Assembly: GCF_964199755.1 (NCBI RefSeq)
Contig: NC_133897.1
Span: 167,536,678-167,600,677, forward strand
Reading direction: 5' to 3'
Source: Larus michahellis
Taxonomy: Eukaryota; Chordata; Aves; Charadriiformes; Laridae
Length of the DNA stretch: 64,000 nucleotides
A model generated the notes under the pieces. It saw only the letters and a list, made by a program, of their open reading frames with translations. It ran no database searches and was not told the DNA's origin. A program made the translations under genes and the position numbers. Positions 59,901 through 64,000 of the stretch are shown here, in pieces (the first letter of the stretch is position 1; each line of letters opens with the position of its first letter).

Positions 59901-60028
59901 GGGAAAGACCATTTACCTCAGGGTTTGGAGAGGCAGTCGGCTTTCCCCACTGAATAAATTAGCACCTCACAGCTACCTGATATTTCTGGAGCAAATGTGA
60001 GGTACCCGCACACAACCTTCACTCCATC
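56938..60028. other. No gene seen; GA-rich repeat
   Basis: A GA-type simple repeat at about 59332-59361 (GAGCGAGAGAGAGGGAGAG) sits beside GC-richer DNA at 59300-59430. A-rich runs at 58054-58065 and 58963-58978. No exon is supported. Confidence 0.45.
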
Positions 60029-60356
60029 ATGTGCTCAGGCAACAGGGCAGATGGGGAGGGACTCTTTATCAGGGAGTGGAATGGCAGGATGAGGCGTCAT
60101 GGTTTTAAACTGAAAGAGAGGAGATTTAGGCTAGCTATTAGGAAGAAACTCTTTACTGTGAGGGTGGTGAGACACTGGAACAGGTTGCCCAGGGAAGTTA
60201 TAGATGCCCCATCCCTGGAAGTGTTCAAGGCCAGGTTGGATGGGACTTTGAGCAACCTGGTCTAGTGGGAGGTGTCCCTGCCCATGGCAAGGGGGTTGAA
60301 ACTAGATGATCTATAAGGTCCCTTCCAACCCTAACCATTCTATGATTCTATGAACA
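60029..60356 (+). mobile_element. CR1 LINE 3' fragment
   Basis: Plus-strand CR1 tail. The frame 60029-60265 reads RADGEGLFIREWNGRMRRHG and [20 protein letters not shown]. The 3' terminus is CCATTCTATGATTCTATGAA near 60352. Little decayed apart from 5' truncation. Confidence 0.92.
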
Positions 60357-63300
60357 CAATTTATCTTGGGTTTGTTACAGACCGCATGCGCAGGTTTGTA
60401 ATCTTTCCATAACAGTATCTACCCAACCTTTAGGAAAGGTTCTTGGCACCTAGGACATATAGATCCTGAGCTTCTGATAACTCTCTGGAACTGAAATCAC
60501 TCCCAGAGATGAGCTTCTAAAATCAGACTTTCAGTTCTCTCAGTCCTGGCCAGCACCAGACATCAAGTCTGGAACAGGACAGAGAAAGCGTTTGCTTCTA
60601 GCTCAGGACCAAGTCGTTACCAAATTCATGGACAGCATGTGGTCACCCACCAAGATGAGGGAGTTTTTCTTTCCTTGAGTCTTCTCAGTTGTGACTGAGA
60701 AGTGGCAATATAGAAAATCTTTTTCCTGCCAGCCCTGTAAATGTTCCTGCGTTGGTGCATGACAGGGGAAACAGAGTGACACAAGCACGGTAGGGCTGCT
60801 GGAGCCTGGAGCTACACACTAGGACCTTCCCAAAGATCATTTTCCAGGGGAACGGGATCTGATATCAAGGTGCCATATCTCTAAAAACTTGATTTGCCAG
60901 CTTGCGCATGTGCTGATAAGGAATCCAAGAACCACATGAGGGAATCAGGTGTCAGCATCCCTGGCATGACCTCAGAGCCTCAGCTATGAATGGTGGTGTG
61001 GGAAGTGAGCTTTGTCTTCCCCAGGTGGTTCAAACTTGTCCTCTTGGAGCAGATTGAACGTAACAAAGCAAAAAAAAGAGACAGGAGATATCAGGAGAAG
61101 GAGGTAAAATACCACAAACATCTCAACACCTGCAAATATACCTATAGTCATTTGCAGCATTAATTCTCCAGCAGTGTTGGGGGATTTTGTCCCCTTCCAG
61201 GGCTGGCTACTGTCTAGATAAATAGTTAAAAGACAGTCTTACACCCCGTAGACAAGTCAAGCAGTGTTTGCAAATGTGGAAGAGAGATTTCCTGAGGAAT
61301 GTGCAATAGATTCATTAGTCTAAATGTGCTAAACTTTCTGGATAATCTGTTCCTCTCTATACCGCATTGGTAAGGATACTAACACACCTATTTGAGCCCC
61401 CCTTGCCTCCCCCTTCTCCCATTTTACATAGTCACAGATCAGGTTCAGTCCAGAATGTCCCTCTCAAAATGACATTTCACAGGATCCCCCCCATCCTCCT
61501 CTCACCTCCTCCGGGAAGAGCTCGTTTTCCCCTCCAGGTGAACTTTTCCCTCACCGCCGTACAGGCTGGCTCCCTCTCGCAGGTGGGTGTACTCAGCCTG
61601 GAGCTGGCGGGCCAGCCGAGCTGAGGGGGTGGGTGCCACAGACAGCGAGCAAGTCAGTGCTCTGCAAACGTGTTACTAGTTATTCCTGTTCCCTTCTGGA
61701 GGGTTCCTGCTGTCACTCGCAGGGACCATGACTCCCCTACCTTGTCCACCCTGCCATGGCAGCCTTCTTTGCTAGTAGAAGGGCACCATAAGTACCAGCA
61801 ACCAGTAACGCACCCCATCAGCCAACAATTATCAAAATTATCAAGGCAGAGTTTTAACTGCTTTGGACAAAATCCTCATGATCAGATGCATCAGGGCTAT
61901 TAAACATGGCACCACTGAGGCAACTGGCAGCTGAACAAGTCCCAGCACCTCTAGCATTGGGAGCTGGGATAACCAAAGGAAAGGTTGTTCCACAGCTCCC
62001 TGTATCAGAGCTTTTCTCAAACCACCCTCTGCTGACCAACCCAAGGCGTGATTGACCTGTGGCCTTATCCAGTACTGCCATTCTTCTGTTCTGGCGACAT
62101 AGCTTAAATCATCTCTGGACCCAGGCTGTAAAGTCAAGGTTGTCTCTTTCAATGTTTTGTTATCAGTTTGAGAGCTGGAATGGCTGGAGAATAAAATGAT
62201 ATTGTTCCCTAGTGAATAATGCCACCAAGGTGGGAACAAGTGCTGTTTCTCACTTTGCCCTCCCTAGAGATAACTAGCTAGAGGTGAACGGCAAAGTCAG
62301 AGCTATGTCCTTCCCTGTTTCACTTGCTCATGGGATCTGACATCCTCCTGACAGCTGGCTTTAGCCAGAATTATACCTATTCTGTAGGGATGGAGATCCC
62401 TGGATGTGAACCAGACTTACACCCCATGTCACTGCCTGCCATGGTCATGATCATGCCAGTGAGTCAGGCACGAAAGCTTCTTCTAAGCAAGACCAAAAAT
62501 TTATAGATAAGAACACCCCATGTTGGTCTTACCTTCCCATACCCTCTAGCCTGCTGTTGTTTTCCATATCCTTCATCCTTGCCAGGGAGGATTGATGACA
62601 TGACAGTCTTCACATGACATTAATTAGTTTATGGAAGCTAGCACCAGTTTAAAGGTAAGCAGGCAGTGCCTAAAGACAGTTCTGGTTTACAATCTCAAAA
62701 GTAAAGAGGAATAAAACAACTCCAAAAGCAGGTTAAAACATAGGTGCTTACCTGGTTTGTGTGACTTGTACAATAACTCTGTTTTCTTAAAAAAAAAAAT
62801 AATTATTAAGGGCAATAAGGGGAAGTAGGATGAAGAAAAGAAGGTTTTGATTCATCATTGATTCACTCATCAAGAGGGTAGTGGAGCAAAATGAAAATTA
62901 AGGATGGGAATAAGGTTCCCAGCCACCACACATGGTACAACTCCTTTCCTAGGAGATCCTACACTATTTTTTGGCAGCTGTTGCCCTTCCTGAAGGGCAG
63001 CAAAGAGTTTACTGGGAGATGCTCTATTCTGGCTGGTAGAAACATTTGAATTTATGGCTTGCATATGTCCTTAACCAGTTTAGACCCATTCCGCTAATGC
63101 TACCTTCCATCTCAACCACATATTCTTTATCCTTGGTATTTATCTCCTACACATATATGCAGACAACACTCAACCTCTCCTAGCCTTTGCTAGGAAAAAA
63201 CATTGGCAAAATGTTCCAAGTTTTTCTCCTCTCTGTTTATGTGATAAGCTCTCCCTTTTCAGATGAATCCCAAAGTCCTTCTCAGACACTTAAAATGGTC

Positions 63301-64000
63301 TGTATCAATGGTGATCCAGGCTTCTGTACTCTCTTACATCATCTCTAGTCTGTCGTCCTCATTCTTGTACTGTTTCCTCATTATTTACCTCATTTATCAC
63401 TGTTCTTCTGAGGTGAGCTGTCCTCTTCTTCTCTGTCTTTCCTGCTCCTCATTTCCGATAAAGTTTGAGGTAAATTCACCTGGAAGTCAGAGGAGTTCCT
63501 AAGAAACAGTCTCCTGAGCACAGCTTAGTGACGCTGATGCCAGCATTATGAAGGCTGTGTTTTCCTGGATAGAATGACTGTTCGTTGCTCTTGCAAATAA
63601 AAGGAATTAGAGAAAAAGAGGACTTGAGAGGTGTGTGAGTAATACAGCATCATCTGTGGGGACACGTGCAGGGATAACACGTAAAAACAAGCAGAGAACA
63701 CACAGTACTTTCACCTGCAAGTTAACTCTCAGCACACTTGGGGAAGGTACAGGAAGGCAGGTGTCACTGCTACAGCTAGGGAAACTGAGGCACAGCAATG
63801 CAATTTGCACAGATCATCCAGCTGGCTTGATAGAGAGCCTACACTAAGGGTGTTTATGCTTTTTTTGTGGGTTGCAGTTATCTGAATTGTTCAATAAAGC
63901 TCAATTTAATTGCAGAATAGGAAGGCAAGACTATGAACTCCATCAATTACTGAGTAAAAGGAACCACAGCAATTGGGCGTTCCAGTGTGTTTGGACTTGT
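60357..64000. other. No gene seen
   Basis: No RNA gene, clear repeat or motif-bearing frame could be supported in the last 3.6 kb. Confidence 0.45.

Overview
The window looks like nuclear DNA from a bird. It carries many CR1 LINE fragments, whose 3' ends show the ATTCTRTG-type terminal octamer repeats typical of avian CR1, and no mammalian-type SINEs. It also holds a vertebrate ARC gene that matches, as far as I can recall, the avian form almost residue for residue. I cannot name the species from sequence alone.

Layout. 1-4.4 kb: no gene seen. 4.4-15.7 kb: five antisense CR1 pieces, including a nearly complete ORF2 copy at 7.0-10.0 kb with an intact-looking reverse transcriptase but two frameshifts in its endonuclease part. 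15.7-33.1 kb: an interval in which I found no clear CR1. It holds a possible conserved noncoding block (22.2-22.6 kb), two unidentified exon-like open stretches (16.6 and 24.3 kb) and the ARC gene on the minus strand. ARC has a TATA box near 31.0 kb, its start codon at 30454 and its stop at 29237. Splice-like signals and poly(A) signals follow down to about 24.75 kb. 31-33 kb: ARC upstream DNA with CCAAT, CArG (SRF) and AP-1 sequences. 33.1-38.5 kb: an old CR1, then one CR1 nested inside another. 38.5-47.4 kb: no gene or clear CR1. 47.4-56.9 kb: a dense CR1 cluster around one intact tRNA-Phe(GAA) gene. 57-64 kb: mostly featureless, with one CR1 tail at 60 kb.

The one firmly recognised protein gene is ARC, a domesticated Ty3/gypsy Gag that is a neuronal immediate-early gene. 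In other vertebrates it assembles into capsid-like shells that can carry RNA between cells. Here the coding region is intact, and the promoter carries activity-response motifs (SRF, AP-1). A three-codon upstream ORF lies in the predicted leader. The downstream splice-like signals would fit the 3'UTR introns known in mammalian ARC, which make that mRNA a target of nonsense-mediated decay. The CR1 copies are mostly 5'-truncated and decayed: two have altered reverse transcriptase catalytic boxes, one has a small internal inversion, and one is nested. No ERV, CRISPR array or prokaryotic system was seen. Most short ORFs are chance or antisense to CR1.
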